43,008 nucleotides of DNA from an uncultured Pelagibacteraceae bacterium (GCA_902541515.1 CACBRD010000007.1:1-43008), one strand, 5' to 3'. Shown: positions 1 through 13,337, counted from the first letter of the stretch. The notes: a model not told the origin generated them from the sequence alone. Translations and numbers: made by a program.

Positions 1-6
1 GCATAA
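1..6 (+). CDS. Probable last codons of an upstream gene (expected atpH, ATP synthase delta)
   Basis: The first six bases read GCA TAA, a possible stop codon one base before the atpA start. Alphaproteobacterial F1 operons run atpH-atpA-atpG-atpD-atpC, so the tail of atpH is expected here. The identity rests only on gene order. Confidence 0.3.
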   Translation, partial: A

Positions 7-7
7 T

Positions 8-1543
8 ATGGATATAAATCCCTCAGAAGTCACAAAAATATTAAAAGAACAAATCAAAAATTTTGGTGAAAAGGCTGAAATTTCTGAGGTTGGTCAAGTT
101 TTGTCAGTTGGAGATGGTATAGCAAGAATTTATGGCTTAGACAATGTCCAGGCTGGTGAAATGGTAGAATTTTCTGACAATTCAAAAGGTATGGCTTTAA
201 ATTTAGAAAGTGAAAATGTGGGTGTTGTAATTTTTGGAGATGATCGAAACATTAAAGAGGGAGATGTAGTAAAAAGAACGGGAAGTATTGTTGATACCCC
301 TGTTGGAAAAGAATTACTAGGAAGAGTTGTTGATGGGTTGGGAAATCCAATTGATGGAAAAGGACCATTAGATAAAAGTGTTAAAAAAAGTAGAGTTGAA
401 GTTAAGGCTCCTGGTATTATTCCAAGACAATCTGTAAGTGAACCAATGCAAACAGGTTTAAAATCAATTGATAGTCTAGTTCCAATTGGAAGAGGTCAAC
501 GAGAATTAATTATTGGAGATCGTCAAACTGGCAAAACTGCAGTCGCAGTTGACACAATCATCAACCAAAAAAAGATTAATGAGTCCGGAGATGAAAAACA
601 AAAACTTTATTGTATTTATGTTGCGGTTGGTCAAAAAAGATCAACTGTAAGACAAATTCAAAAAACTTTAGAAGAAGCTGGTGCAATGGAATATACAACT
701 ATAGTAGCTGCAACAGCATCAGACTCAGCTCCACTTCAATTTTTAGCTCCTTACACGGGGTGTGCAATGGGAGAATATTTTAGAGACAATGGCATGCATG
801 CTCTAATTATTTATGATGATTTATCAAAGCAAGCAGTTGCTTACCGACAAATGTCACTAATCTTAAGAAGACCACCAGGCAGAGAAGCATACCCAGGTGA
901 TGTATTTTATCTTCATAGTAGATTACTGGAAAGAGCTGCTAAATTAAGTGATGAACATGGTGGAGGTTCATTGACAGCTCTTCCGATCATTGAAACCCAA
1001 GGTGGAGACGTTTCTGCTTACATTCCAACTAATGTAATTTCAATTACTGATGGACAAATTTTTTTAGAAACTGAGTTATTTAACCAAGGTATAAGACCAG
1101 CAATTAATGTCGGTTTATCTGTTTCTAGGGTTGGTTCAGCCGCACAAACAAAAGCTATGAAAAAAGTATCAGGATCGATGAAGCTAGAATTGGCACAATA
1201 TAGAGAAATGGCAGCTTTTGCTCAATTTGGATCTGATTTAGATGCCTCAACTCAACAGCTTTTAAATAGAGGATCTAAATTAACTGAGTTATTAAAACAA
1301 AAACAATATTCACCAATGACTGTTGCTGAACAGGTGATATCTGTATTTTGTGGAGTAAAAGGATATTTAGATGATATTGATTTAAAAGATATTGCTGACT
1401 TTGAGAATAGAATTATTGAACGATGTAAATCTGATAAACCAGAGTTAATACAATCTATTTTAAGTTCTGGTAAGTTAGAGGAAGAAACTGAAAAAACTTT
1501 AATTGAAGTAATTACCAATCTTAAGAAAAACTTTAAATCTTAA
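8..1543 (+). CDS. atpA: F1 ATP synthase subunit alpha
   Basis: Non-catalytic nucleotide-binding subunit of the F1 head (alpha3-beta3-gamma-delta-epsilon), which couples proton flow through Fo to ATP synthesis on the cytoplasmic face of the inner membrane. The protein has 511 residues, full length for the family. It shows the N-terminal beta barrel, a Walker A motif (GDRQTGKT, about residues 171-178) and the [10 protein letters not shown] segment (about 370-380) that carries the arginine finger. ATG at 8 follows a possible upstream stop by one base. atpG begins 7 bases after its stop, so it is the first complete gene of an atpAGDC operon. Nothing unusual is visible. Confidence 0.98.
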   Translation: MDINPSEVTKILKEQIKNFGEKAEISEVGQVLSVGDGIARIYGLDNVQAGEMVEFSDNSKGMALNLESENVGVVIFGDDRNIKEGDVVKRTGSIVDTPVGKELLGRVVDGLGNPIDGKGPLDKSVKKSRVEVKAPGIIPRQSVSEPMQTGLKSIDSLVPIGRGQRELIIGDRQTGKTAVAVDTIINQKKINESGDEKQKLYCIYVAVGQKRSTVRQIQKTLEEAGAMEYTTIVAATASDSAPLQFLAPYTGCAMGEYFRDNGMHALIIYDDLSKQAVAYRQMSLILRRPPGREAYPGDVFYLHSRLLERAAKLSDEHGGGSLTALPIIETQGGDVSAYIPTNVISITDGQIFLETELFNQGIRPAINVGLSVSRVGSAAQTKAMKKVSGSMKLELAQYREMAAFAQFGSDLDASTQQLLNRGSKLTELLKQKQYSPMTVAEQVISVFCGVKGYLDDIDLKDIADFENRIIERCKSDKPELIQSILSSGKLEEETEKTLIEVITNLKKNFKS

Positions 1544-1550
1544 TTAATTT

Positions 1551-3846
<2,296 letters not shown>

Positions 3847-3847
<1 letters not shown>

Positions 3848-4239
3848 TGAGTAATGAATTTAAAATAGAAATAGTTAATCCAGAGAAATCCTTCTTATCA
3901 AAAGAGGATGTTAATGAAGTAGTTGTTCCTGCATTTGAAGGAGAAATGGGGATACTAAAAGATCATATTTCTATAATTTCATTTTTAAAACCAGGTATCA
4001 TTACCATTCAAGCAAAATCTGGTGAAGAAAAGTATTATGTTGAGGATGGAATTATCGAATTTAAAAATAATACTTTATCCATTTTAACCAGCTACATCCT
4101 TAATTTAAAAGACATTGAGAAAAATAAACTGCTGGAATTATTAAAAAATGCGGAGGAAGAATCTAGTAAACCAGAAATTAGTGATCAATTGAAATATCTG
4201 GCTGATCAGAAAGTTGAAACTTTAAAGTCTATCAATTAA
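3847..4239 (+). CDS. atpC: F1 ATP synthase subunit epsilon
   Basis: Stalk subunit at the foot of gamma, able to inhibit ATP hydrolysis. The 130 residues show the N-terminal beta sandwich typical of the family (EIVNPEKSFLSKEDVNEVVVPAFEGEMGILKDH) and a short C-terminal helical part (about 95-130). It starts within the atpD stop codon. Its last 8 bases overlap the 3' end of the convergent rppH gene, leaving no room for an ordinary terminator between the two operons. Confidence 0.96.
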
Positions 4240-4708
4240 TTATTATTTTTATTTTTTCTTTAAGTTCTTTATATACATGATATTTGAAATCCACTACCAC
4301 TTCAGTTATTTTATCTAATTCAATCCACTTCCACTCTAAAAATTCTGGTTTATTTGTTTTAATATTTATATCTTCATCTTTGCCCAGGTATCTCATTAAA
4401 AACCATTTTTGTTTTTGTCCCTTATATTTACCTTTCCAAATAATACCTAATAAATTTTTTGGTAGCTCATAGGTAATTGTGCCTGCTATTTCTGTTACAA
4501 GCTCTACATTTTTGATACTAGTCTCTTCCTCTAATTCTCTATAAGCGGCAGCTAAAAAATCTTCTCCATCATCTACTCCACCTTGTGGCATCTGCCAAAA
4601 ATTTTTTGGATTATCAATTCGTTTTGCCACAAAAACTTTATTCTCCTTATTAAGGACAACAATTCCCACTCCACTTCTAAGTGGCAGATTTCTGAATTTT
4701 TCTTCCAT
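4232..4708 (-). CDS. rppH: RNA pyrophosphohydrolase (Nudix family)
   Basis: Removes pyrophosphate from the 5' end of primary transcripts, which starts mRNA decay; the family also acts on dinucleoside polyphosphates. The 158 residues match the short alphaproteobacterial RppH/IalA type. The Nudix box begins GGVDDGED and continues RELEEETSI; the usual glycine near its end is serine, as in related alphaproteobacterial RppH proteins. N-terminal RSGVGIVVLN and FWQMPQGG are RppH-like. It is the last gene of the rplU-to-rppH run, one base after the protease gene, and its stop (TGA) lies inside the convergent atpC. Confidence 0.93.
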   Translation of the reverse strand: MEEKFRNLPLRSGVGIVVLNKENKVFVAKRIDNPKNFWQMPQGGVDDGEDFLAAAYRELEEETSIKNVELVTEIAGTITYELPKNLLGIIWKGKYKGQKQKWFLMRYLGKDEDINIKTNKPEFLEWKWIELDKITEVVVDFKYHVYKELKEKIKIIIN

Positions 4709-4709
4709 A

Positions 4710-5837
4710 TTAGCCTTTGAGAAGTTTAATGGCGTATTCTAACTGATTGTCGGTTTCAGTTTTGATTCTGAAATCATCATTTTCCTCATCAATTTCTATA
4801 TCCGGAGATACACCAACTTCAGAAATAGATTTTCCAGAAGGAAGATAATATTTAGCTACTGTGAGCCTAATTGCCCCATCATTTTTTAGCGGGATGATAG
4901 ATTGTACTGAACCTTTACCATAACTATTTTCACCTAATAAAATTGCTCTTTTGTGATCTTTAAGAGCTCCTGCAACTATCTCTGATGCTGAAGCTGATCC
5001 GTAGTTAATAAGAACAATCAAGACTTTTCCATTTGTTAAGTCACCTTTCTTTGCAAACCATTTTCTATTTTCAGAAGACTTTCTACTTTTTGTAGATACG
5101 ATCTCTCCATTATCTAGGAAAAAGTCAGAGATTTTTATTGCTTGAGAAAGTAGTCCGCCAGGATTGTTTCTTAGATCTAAAATGTAGGACTTAACATCTT
5201 TATTTTTTTCTAATTTTTTAATTTCTCTTTCTATTTGTTTGCCACTATTTTCATTAAACGAGGTTAGTCTTAAATAACCTATATTTTTCTCTAAAATGTC
5301 AGCTTTAACAGATTGAATTTGTATAATCTCTCTTACAACATTAAATATTAAAGCTTTTCTCTCTCCACGTCTTCGGATGGTGAGTTCAATTCCTGATCCA
5401 ACTGGTCCCCTCATTAATTCAACAGCTTCGCTGAGAGATTTGCCCTGAACTTGGACATCATTAATTTTGACAATATAGTCGCCTGCTTTAATTCCTGCTC
5501 TAGATGCTGGCGTGTCATCTATAGGAGAAATAACTTTTACAACACCTGACTCCATACTCACCTCAATACCAAGACCTCCAAATTCACCACTAGTCTCAGT
5601 TTGCATTTCATTAAATATTTCTGGAGACATGTATGCCGAGTAAGGGTCCAGAGATTGTAGAAGGCCATTGATTGCAGAGTCCATACTCTCAGATTGATTA
5701 ATTTCATCAACATATTCCTTATTGATCTTTTCAAGCACTTCTCCAAATAAATCAATCTTTTTGTAAATATCATTTTCAGCAGAATTCACTTGCTGAAATA
5801 GAAAGCAAAATAAAAATAATGTATATACTTTTTTCAT
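4710..5837 (-). CDS. ctpA: S41 carboxyl-terminal processing protease (CtpA type)
   Basis: Periplasmic serine protease that trims or degrades proteins from the C-terminus. The 375 residues begin with a signal peptide (hydrophobic LFLFCFLF, likely cut after about residue 20). A PDZ domain follows at about 85-165 (GGLGIEVS, ASRAGIKAGD), then the S41 catalytic domain. The Ser/Lys dyad is visible as Ser283 in GSASASEIVAG and Lys308 in SYGKGSVQS, 25 residues apart as in the D1 protease. It is shorter than E. coli Prc and closer to the CtpA class. Its ATG overlaps the rsfS stop by one base (TAATG). The substrate cannot be told from sequence. Confidence 0.94.
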   Translation of the reverse strand: MKKVYTLFLFCFLFQQVNSAENDIYKKIDLFGEVLEKINKEYVDEINQSESMDSAINGLLQSLDPYSAYMSPEIFNEMQTETSGEFGGLGIEVSMESGVVKVISPIDDTPASRAGIKAGDYIVKINDVQVQGKSLSEAVELMRGPVGSGIELTIRRRGERKALIFNVVREIIQIQSVKADILEKNIGYLRLTSFNENSGKQIEREIKKLEKNKDVKSYILDLRNNPGGLLSQAIKISDFFLDNGEIVSTKSRKSSENRKWFAKKGDLTNGKVLIVLINYGSASASEIVAGALKDHKRAILLGENSYGKGSVQSIIPLKNDGAIRLTVAKYYLPSGKSISEVGVSPDIEIDEENDDFRIKTETDNQLEYAIKLLKG

Positions 5838-6187
5838 TAGATAATTAATTTTTCTTTAGGTATTAGTTCGGACCACATTTTTTCAAGTTCATAAAATTTT
5901 CTTTTTTCTGGGTGAAAAATATGAACAATTAAGTCTATACCATCAATTAATTTCCATTCATTACTATCTGCGCCCTCAATTTTTGAATTTTTTATGCCAT
6001 TATCTTTAAATTTTTCCAAAACTTGCTCAGATAAAGATTGTATGTGCCTAGATGAAGTGCCACTCGCAATAATCATAAAATCAGCCATAGAACTTTTGTC
6101 TTTGAGATCTATGCTTATTATGTCTTGAGCCTTGTTAATATCCAATGTTTTGATGATAGAATTTTTAATATCTGAAATTTTATCCAT
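5837..6187 (-). CDS. rsfS: Ribosome silencing factor RsfS
   Basis: Binds ribosomal protein L14 on the 50S subunit and blocks joining with 30S, lowering translation in poor conditions. The 116 residues carry the conserved core: KAQDIISIDL, MADFMIIASGTSSRHIQSLSE and EWKLIDGIDLIVHIFHPEKRKFYELEKMW. The gene sits in the classic nadD-rsfS order, here inside a longer operon that also carries ribosomal proteins and ObgE, which fits a ribosome-related role. It starts 17 bases after nadD and shares one base with ctpA. Confidence 0.95.
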   Translation of the reverse strand: MDKISDIKNSIIKTLDINKAQDIISIDLKDKSSMADFMIIASGTSSRHIQSLSEQVLEKFKDNGIKNSKIEGADSNEWKLIDGIDLIVHIFHPEKRKFYELEKMWSELIPKEKLII

Positions 6188-6204
6188 TAATTATTTTTAG
6201 ACTA

Positions 6205-6726
6205 TCAAATTTTCCTTAATTGAGAAGATGAAATATTGACTTTATTAAAATTAACAAATTTAAATTTCTCACTTTTAAGGGTTTTATATGTCTTTGAATT
6301 TAATGATTTTTTCTTATATCCATATCTATCAAAAACTAAGATATTACATTTTTCTGAAATCTGTTTCCATTTATGCCATTTATGGAAATTAATTAAATTA
6401 TCTGCACCCATTAAGAAAAAAATTTCATTTTTTTTATTTTTGTTGAGGTAATTAATTAAATTTATCGTTTTATCTGATTTAATTTTATTTTCATAAAATT
6501 TGACTTCAATAAACTTATTTTTTTTAATAATTTTTTTACATTCTTTAATTCTTGATTGCAGGCTTAAGGAACTTTTTATTTTAAAAGGATTTTTTTTTGT
6601 AATGGCCCATATAATCTTTTCAAGTCTAAATCTTTTTACTGCTTCTTTAGATATAGCTAGATGACCATTGTGAGCAGGATCAAATGAACCACCTAAAATT
6701 CCAATTCTTTTTTTTTTCAAATTCAA
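6205..6726 (-). CDS. nadD: Nicotinate-nucleotide adenylyltransferase, short form
   Basis: Transfers AMP from ATP to nicotinate mononucleotide, the penultimate step of NAD synthesis. The N-terminus has the nucleotidyltransferase signature GGSFDPAHNGHL, with HNGH matching HxGH. FFLMGADNLINFHKWHKW is typical NadD, and the protein ends at the ISSSQLRKI motif (ISSTxIR in relatives). At 173 residues it is short: the last 20-25 residues usually found after this motif are missing. The only start in frame near the expected N-terminus is TTG (6726), with a second TTG two codons later. It begins one base after proA. Confidence 0.92.
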   Translation of the reverse strand: MNLKKKRIGILGGSFDPAHNGHLAISKEAVKRFRLEKIIWAITKKNPFKIKSSLSLQSRIKECKKIIKKNKFIEVKFYENKIKSDKTINLINYLNKNKKNEIFFLMGADNLINFHKWHKWKQISEKCNILVFDRYGYKKKSLNSKTYKTLKSEKFKFVNFNKVNISSSQLRKI

Positions 6727-6727
6727 A

Positions 6728-7977
6728 TTACTTCCTTACTTGGCCTTTGCTAGTGACTTGGTATTTGTAGGAAATAAGTTGATTAAGTCCTACGGGACCT
6801 CTAGGTGGAAGTGTGTTGGTTGAGATACCCACCTCGCCACCAAACCCAAATTCACCTCCATCTGCAAATTGAGTTGAAGTATTGTGCATAGCTATTGAAC
6901 TTTTTACCTCATTTAAAAATTTTTTTGCCGCTTTTTTGTTTTGAGTAATAATACAATCCGTATGCATGGTTCCATATTTGTTAATATGCGCTATAGCCTC
7001 ATCTATATTTTTTACTGATTTCACAGATACAACAGGTGACAAATATTCTTTTGACCAATCTTTTATCGAAGCTTTCTGAATTTTTTTATCATAAAGTTTT
7101 CTTATTTTATTATCACCAATAATTTTACATCCATTTTCCTCTAAATTTTTTAAAATTTTATTTCCAAATTTCTTGATTATTTTTTCGTGTAAAAGAATTG
7201 TTTCGGTTGCTCCACATATTGCAGTATTCCTCATTTTTGCATTTTGAACTATTTTATTTGCAATCTTAGAATTTGCATTTTTATCTACATAAGAATGACA
7301 AACACCTTCCAAATGACCAATTGTTGGAACAGATGACAAATCTTGTACTTTTTTAACTAAACCTTTCCCACCTCTCGGAATTATTACATCAATAAATTTA
7401 CTCATTTTTTGTAGAAGAAAATCAACAACACTTCTTTTTTTAAGTTTTAAAAACTGAACAAAATTTTCATCAACATTATTTTTCTTTAGTGATTTTCTAA
7501 ACAATTTTGCGAGAATAAGATTAGAATAATAAGCTTCAGATCCACCTTTTAAAATGACGGCATTCCCAGATTTAAAACATAACGATGCAACATCTGCTGT
7601 AACATTGGGTCTACTTTCGTATATAACACCAATTACCCCAATAGGTATAGATACTTTTGATATTACTAAACCATTTGGCCTTTTCCATTTTTTTAAAATG
7701 ACATTTGTAGGATCCCTTAAACTAATAATCTTTTTTATAGAATTGGTTATCGCAATTATTGTTTTGTCATTTAATATCAATCTATTGATTAAATTATTTT
7801 TAATACCTTTTTTATAGGCACTCTTAATATCTTTTTTATTTTCATTAATTATTAATTTTTTATTTTTTAAGATTAGACGACGATAATCTTTTAGAACTTT
7901 GTCCTTTTTCTTTGTACTTAACCTTTTATTAATTGCTTTTTTTGATTTTTTTCCAATATCAGTTAGTAGCTTTTTCA

Positions 7978-7978
<1 letters not shown>
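6728..7978 (-). CDS. proA: Gamma-glutamyl phosphate reductase
   Basis: Second step of proline synthesis: NADPH-dependent reduction of gamma-glutamyl phosphate to glutamate semialdehyde. The 416 residues are full length for this aldehyde-dehydrogenase superfamily enzyme. Family segments include IGVIYESRPNVTADVA, the cofactor-binding KGGSEAYYSN, and NTAICGATETIL with the catalytic cysteine. FGFGGEVGISTN lies near the C-terminus. Its ATG shares one base with the proB stop (TAATG), so proB and proA are probably translationally coupled. Confidence 0.97.
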
Positions 7979-10066
<2,088 letters not shown>

Positions 10067-10084
10067 CTATTTTGAGTTGTAATA

Positions 10085-10339
10085 TTAATTGGGTTTTACT
10101 GAAACAAAAGTTCTATCGGATTTTGTTTTTTTAAAAACAACTTTACCTTTTATTACTGAAAAAATTGAGTGATCTTTACCCATACCCACATTTTCTCCTG
10201 GGAATATCTTAGTACCTCTTTGTCTAACAATTATGTTGCCAGGAATAACAATTTGACCACCATATTTTTTTACACCCAGTCTTCTGCCAGCACTATCTCT
10301 ACCATTCCTTGATGATCCACCAGCTTTTTTCGTAGCCAT
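10085..10339 (-). CDS. rpmA: 50S ribosomal protein L27
   Basis: Ribosomal protein whose N-terminal tail reaches the peptidyl-transferase centre. The 84 residues start [16 protein letters not shown] and continue [12 protein letters not shown] and [19 protein letters not shown], all characteristic of L27. The N-terminus begins directly with ATKKAGG, so no cleavable Firmicutes-type extension is present. It follows rplU by 11 bases in the conserved rplU-rpmA-obgE order. Confidence 0.98.
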   Translation of the reverse strand: MATKKAGGSSRNGRDSAGRRLGVKKYGGQIVIPGNIIVRQRGTKIFPGENVGMGKDHSIFSVIKGKVVFKKTKSDRTFVSVKPN

Positions 10340-10350
10340 ATTTTATTCCT

Positions 10351-10749
10351 TTATTTACTCAATTCCTTTTTTTCAGAATCTTTTTTTGTTGGTTTAGAAA
10401 TCTTCTCAGCCTCAGATAAAATCTTACCATCTTTTGAAAAAATTTTATTTATTCTAATCATAGAATATTCTTGCCTATGACCATTTTTTCTTCTTGAGTT
10501 TTGTCTTCTTCTCTTTTTAAAAATAAGTACAGTTCTATTTTTACTATTTTTTATTAGGTTTGCTTCAACTTTGGCACCTTGAATTGTTGGCGAACCAATT
10601 TCTATTACTTTATTATCGCCATATGCCAAAATATCATTAAACTCAATTTTAGTGTCGGATTTTGAATTTGGTAATTTTTCAATTTTTAAAATTTCACCAG
10701 ACTTCACTTTATATTGTTTTCCCCCCGATTGTATAACTGCGTATGACAT
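10351..10749 (-). CDS. rplU: 50S ribosomal protein L21
   Basis: Structural 23S rRNA-binding protein. Residues 1-103 are the standard L21 domain (SYAVIQSGGKQYKVKSGE, FKKRRRQNSRRKNGHRQEYS). A lysine-rich tail of about 30 residues makes it 132 residues long, against about 103 in E. coli; such tails are frequent in alphaproteobacteria. First gene of the nine-gene minus-strand run, with a promoter-like sequence at 10773-10800. Confidence 0.97.
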   Translation of the reverse strand: MSYAVIQSGGKQYKVKSGEILKIEKLPNSKSDTKIEFNDILAYGDNKVIEIGSPTIQGAKVEANLIKNSKNRTVLIFKKRRRQNSRRKNGHRQEYSMIRINKIFSKDGKILSEAEKISKPTKKDSEKKELSK

Positions 10750-10772
10750 AAAATAGATTTTTTTTATCTGGC

Positions 10773-10800
10773 AATATAGTCAGGGCATTTCTTTAGTCAA
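10773..10800 (-). promoter_or_regulatory. Promoter for the rplU operon
   Basis: On the minus strand TTGACT (10800-10795) is followed after 16 bases by TATATT (10778-10773). Each box matches the sigma-70 consensus at 5 of 6 positions. The predicted start lies about 15-20 bases before the rplU ATG. The -35 box lies just outside the 3' end of the gloB-like gene (stop at 10810). Confidence 0.6.
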
Positions 10801-10809
10801 GCTTATTAA

Positions 10810-11529
10810 CTAAAAATTATCCTTTAAATCTCTCAATTTTGAAAAACTTTCTAAATCTTTTGCTTTAAGAAATATATTACATTCTAATTCATCAGCTAAA
10901 GTACTTGGTATTGTTGGTAATGCATTTTTAAGTTTCTTGTTAATCTCTAGGATTTTATTTTTTAATTTTAAATTACCTGAGTCATTGGCGATACAAAAAT
11001 TTGAGTTTTGTAAAGTATATTCATGGCCACAATATATTTCTGTATCTTTTGGTAATGATTTAATTTTTTTAAGTGAATTATACATTTGTTCGTAGGTACC
11101 TTCAAAAATTCTGCCACACCCTAAAGAGAATAGAGTATCACCAGTAAAAATTTTTTTTTCTTTAAAAAAATGAAAAGCGATATGTCCAGATGTATGACCT
11201 GGAACATGATAAATTTTTGCCTCAAAATTATCTTGTTTCCATATTTGGTTGTCCTCTAGAGATATATCAATCTCGGGTATACGATCTTTATCTCCAATAA
11301 ATCCAACCACCTTAGAATTATACTTTTTTTTTAATTCAAGGTTTCCACCCACATGATCGTAATGATGGTGTGTATTAAGTATGAATTTTAAATTTATTTT
11401 TGAATTATCAAGATAATTGATTATTGGTACAGACTCGCTAGGGTCAATGACACAAGCGGTTTGATTTTCTTCATCAATGATTAAGTAGCTATAATTATCC
11501 TGTAAACATTTAATAATTTCAATTTTCAT
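10810..11529 (-). CDS. gloB: Hydroxyacylglutathione hydrolase (glyoxalase II)
   Basis: Metallo-beta-lactamase-fold thioesterase that hydrolyses S-D-lactoylglutathione to D-lactate and glutathione in methylglyoxal detoxification. The 239 residues show the metal site THHHYDH (His54, His56, Asp58, His59), HVPGHTSGHIAFHF and FTGDTLFSLGCGRIFEG. CGHEYTLQN and the C-terminal LRDLKDNF are glyoxalase II-like. The ATG directly abuts the metW stop, making it the third gene of the metX-metW unit. Related thioester hydrolases cannot be fully excluded. Confidence 0.93.
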   Translation of the reverse strand: MKIEIIKCLQDNYSYLIIDEENQTACVIDPSESVPIINYLDNSKINLKFILNTHHHYDHVGGNLELKKKYNSKVVGFIGDKDRIPEIDISLEDNQIWKQDNFEAKIYHVPGHTSGHIAFHFFKEKKIFTGDTLFSLGCGRIFEGTYEQMYNSLKKIKSLPKDTEIYCGHEYTLQNSNFCIANDSGNLKLKNKILEINKKLKNALPTIPSTLADELECNIFLKAKDLESFSKLRDLKDNF

Positions 11530-12126
11530 TTATTTTTCTATTAAAAATATACCAAGTTCACCAAATAAATTTTTAAAAATAAGATTTGAGTTATTAATAT
11601 CAGAAACATTTTCATTAATTAACGCTAAAGATTTAAAAATTTTAAAGTTAATAATCTTAGAAAATCTGACAAAATCTTTTATCGTGCACATATGAATGTT
11701 TGGTGTGTTATACCAATCATGAGGTAAAGAGTTTGTAATTGGCATTGTTCCTTTAAGTAATAAATTTAATCTTACTTTCCAATGCCCAAAATTTGGAATG
11801 GTTACTATAGCTTTGTTACCAACTCGTAAAAGCTCTTTAATTACAGTCTCAGGATTTATAAAAGCTTGTAAAGTTTGTCCAAGAACAACATACTCAAAAG
11901 AGTCATTTGGAAATTGCTTTAAATCAAATTCTGCATTCCCCTCAATAACAGTCAGCCCTTTAGCAATACAAATTTGCACTTTTTCTTTTGAAATTTCAAT
12001 TCCTCTGATATTAGCATTTTTGTTTGTTTTTAAAAATTCCATCAAAGTTCCATCATCACATCCTACATCAAGAACCTTTGCATCTTTTTCAATTAAATCT
12101 GAAATAATTTTATATTCTGGTTTCAT
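11530..12126 (-). CDS. metW: Methionine biosynthesis protein MetW
   Basis: SAM-methyltransferase-fold protein that partners MetX in methionine synthesis in many proteobacteria. Motif I reads VLDVGCDDGTL; FEYVVLGQTLQAF and VTIPNFGHWKVRLNLLLKG are MetW signatures, as is PITNSLPHDWYNTPNIH. I use the ATG at 12126 (MKPEYKII), which matches the usual MetW N-terminus; an in-frame ATG at 12141 would add five residues. Either start overlaps the end of metX (17 or 32 bases), suggesting coupled translation. Confidence 0.95.
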   Translation of the reverse strand: MKPEYKIISDLIEKDAKVLDVGCDDGTLMEFLKTNKNANIRGIEISKEKVQICIAKGLTVIEGNAEFDLKQFPNDSFEYVVLGQTLQAFINPETVIKELLRVGNKAIVTIPNFGHWKVRLNLLLKGTMPITNSLPHDWYNTPNIHMCTIKDFVRFSKIINFKIFKSLALINENVSDINNSNLIFKNLFGELGIFLIEK

Positions 12127-13246
12127 GACTGTTTTCTGCATAAGATTTATCTAGAAAATTTTTTAGAGCTTTTAAGAAATCGGGAACGTTAAGTAAAAAA
12201 GAATCATGGCCTTTATCAGACTCAATTTCAACAAAACCTACATTTGCACCAACTGCGTTTAAGGCAATTACAATTTCTTTATTTTCTTGTGTTGGATAAA
12301 GCCAATCTGAGGTAAAAGATATTATAAAAAATTTAGCTTTAGTATTTTTAAAAGCATCAGATAAATTTCCATTAAATTGTTTTACTAAATCAAAATAATC
12401 CATTGCTCTGGTAATATATAAATAGCTATTCGCATCGAACCGATCTACAAATACTGAACCTTGGTATCTAAGATAACTTTCAATTTGAAAGTCAGCATCA
12501 AAACCAAATTTTAAATCATCTCTTTCTTGAAGTTTTCTTCCAAATTTTTCTTGAAGCCCTTTTTTTGAAAGATAAGTAATATGTGCGGCCATTCTAGCTA
12601 CAGCTAATCCTTTATCGGGTACAATACTTTTTGAATTATAATTTCCATCTGACCAATTATGATCTGCTGCAATTGCTTGTCTGCCAAGTTCATTAAAAGC
12701 TATATTTTGCGCAGAATGGCTTGAAGTACAAGCAATTGGTATTGCTGTTTTAGCCTTATCAGGAAAATTACTAATAAATTGTAGGACTTGCATCCCACCC
12801 ATTGAACCGCCTACAACTGAAAAAAGTTTTTTTATTCCAAAAAAATCCAACAAATTTATTTGTGCATTTACCATGTCATTAATTGTAATAACTGGGAAAT
12901 CCGTTCCGTAAATTTTTTTTGTCTTAGGATTTTCGTGGCTAGGCCCAAAAGACCCCATACATCCACCTATTACATTTGCACATATTACAAAATATTTATC
13001 TGTATCTATCGACTTACCAGAGCCTACTGCGTAAGACCACCAACCGTCCTTTTTGGTTATCGGATTTATACCTGTTACGAATTGATCACCAGTTAAAGCA
13101 TGAAATACTAAAATCGCATTATTTTTTTCATTATTGAGTGAACCATAAGTTTCATACGCTAAAGGAAAATTATTAATAGTCTGACCACAATCTAATTTTA
13201 GTGGCTTTTCAACAATCAATGTTTTTATATTTTCTTTTATATTCAT
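12110..13246 (-). CDS. metX: Homoserine O-acyltransferase MetX
   Basis: Acylates the hydroxyl of homoserine, committing it to methionine synthesis; MetX enzymes use acetyl-CoA or succinyl-CoA, and sequence reading alone does not decide which. The 378 residues have the alpha/beta-hydrolase fold. HALTGDQFV lies near residue 50, the nucleophile Ser148 is in GGSMGGMQ, an Asp candidate is in SFTSDWLYP and the His is in GHDSFLL. First gene of metX-metW-gloB. The leader holds a promoter and a SAM-II riboswitch, so the operon is probably repressed when SAM is high. No clear Shine-Dalgarno precedes the ATG. Confidence 0.96.
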   Translation of the reverse strand: MNIKENIKTLIVEKPLKLDCGQTINNFPLAYETYGSLNNEKNNAILVFHALTGDQFVTGINPITKKDGWWSYAVGSGKSIDTDKYFVICANVIGGCMGSFGPSHENPKTKKIYGTDFPVITINDMVNAQINLLDFFGIKKLFSVVGGSMGGMQVLQFISNFPDKAKTAIPIACTSSHSAQNIAFNELGRQAIAADHNWSDGNYNSKSIVPDKGLAVARMAAHITYLSKKGLQEKFGRKLQERDDLKFGFDADFQIESYLRYQGSVFVDRFDANSYLYITRAMDYFDLVKQFNGNLSDAFKNTKAKFFIISFTSDWLYPTQENKEIVIALNAVGANVGFVEIESDKGHDSFLLNVPDFLKALKNFLDKSYAENSHETRI

Positions 13247-13260
13247 AACAAAAGCTGAAA

Positions 13261-13278
13261 GTTGAATTGTGAGAAAAA
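13261..13278 (-). promoter_or_regulatory. Probable SAM-II expression platform (U-tract plus anti-aptamer segment)
   Basis: Directly 3' of the riboswitch on the minus strand comes a run of nine T (13282-13274), then CTCACAATTC (13273-13264). The latter is complementary to the aptamer segment GAATTGCGAG (13317-13308) with one C-A mismatch and one further flanking pair. The stretch ends about 15 bases before the metX ATG. It could form a mutually exclusive helix with the aptamer. The regulatory mode is inferred. Confidence 0.45.
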
Positions 13279-13331
13279 AAAACTTTTTTAGCGGTTTTTT
13301 TAAAGCGCTCGCAATTCAGTTAAATCAGCGC
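13279..13331 (-). ncRNA. SAM-II riboswitch (metX leader)
   Basis: The minus strand carries the SAM-II core in order: GCGCTGATTTAACTG, AATTGCGAGCGC, then an A-rich linker and GCTAAAAAAGT. These match the conserved UGAUUUAAC, AUUGC, AGCGC and GCUAAAAA elements known from metX/metA leaders. P1 is GCGCU/AGCGC. The pseudoknot strand AACU can pair with AGUU at the 3' end, where other members use AACC with GG-type partners, so the pairing is kept by covariation. The element starts just at the predicted transcription start and lies about 33 bases before the metX ATG. Identification is by recall of the consensus, not by covariance-model search. Confidence 0.93.
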
Positions 13332-13337
13332 ATAAAT

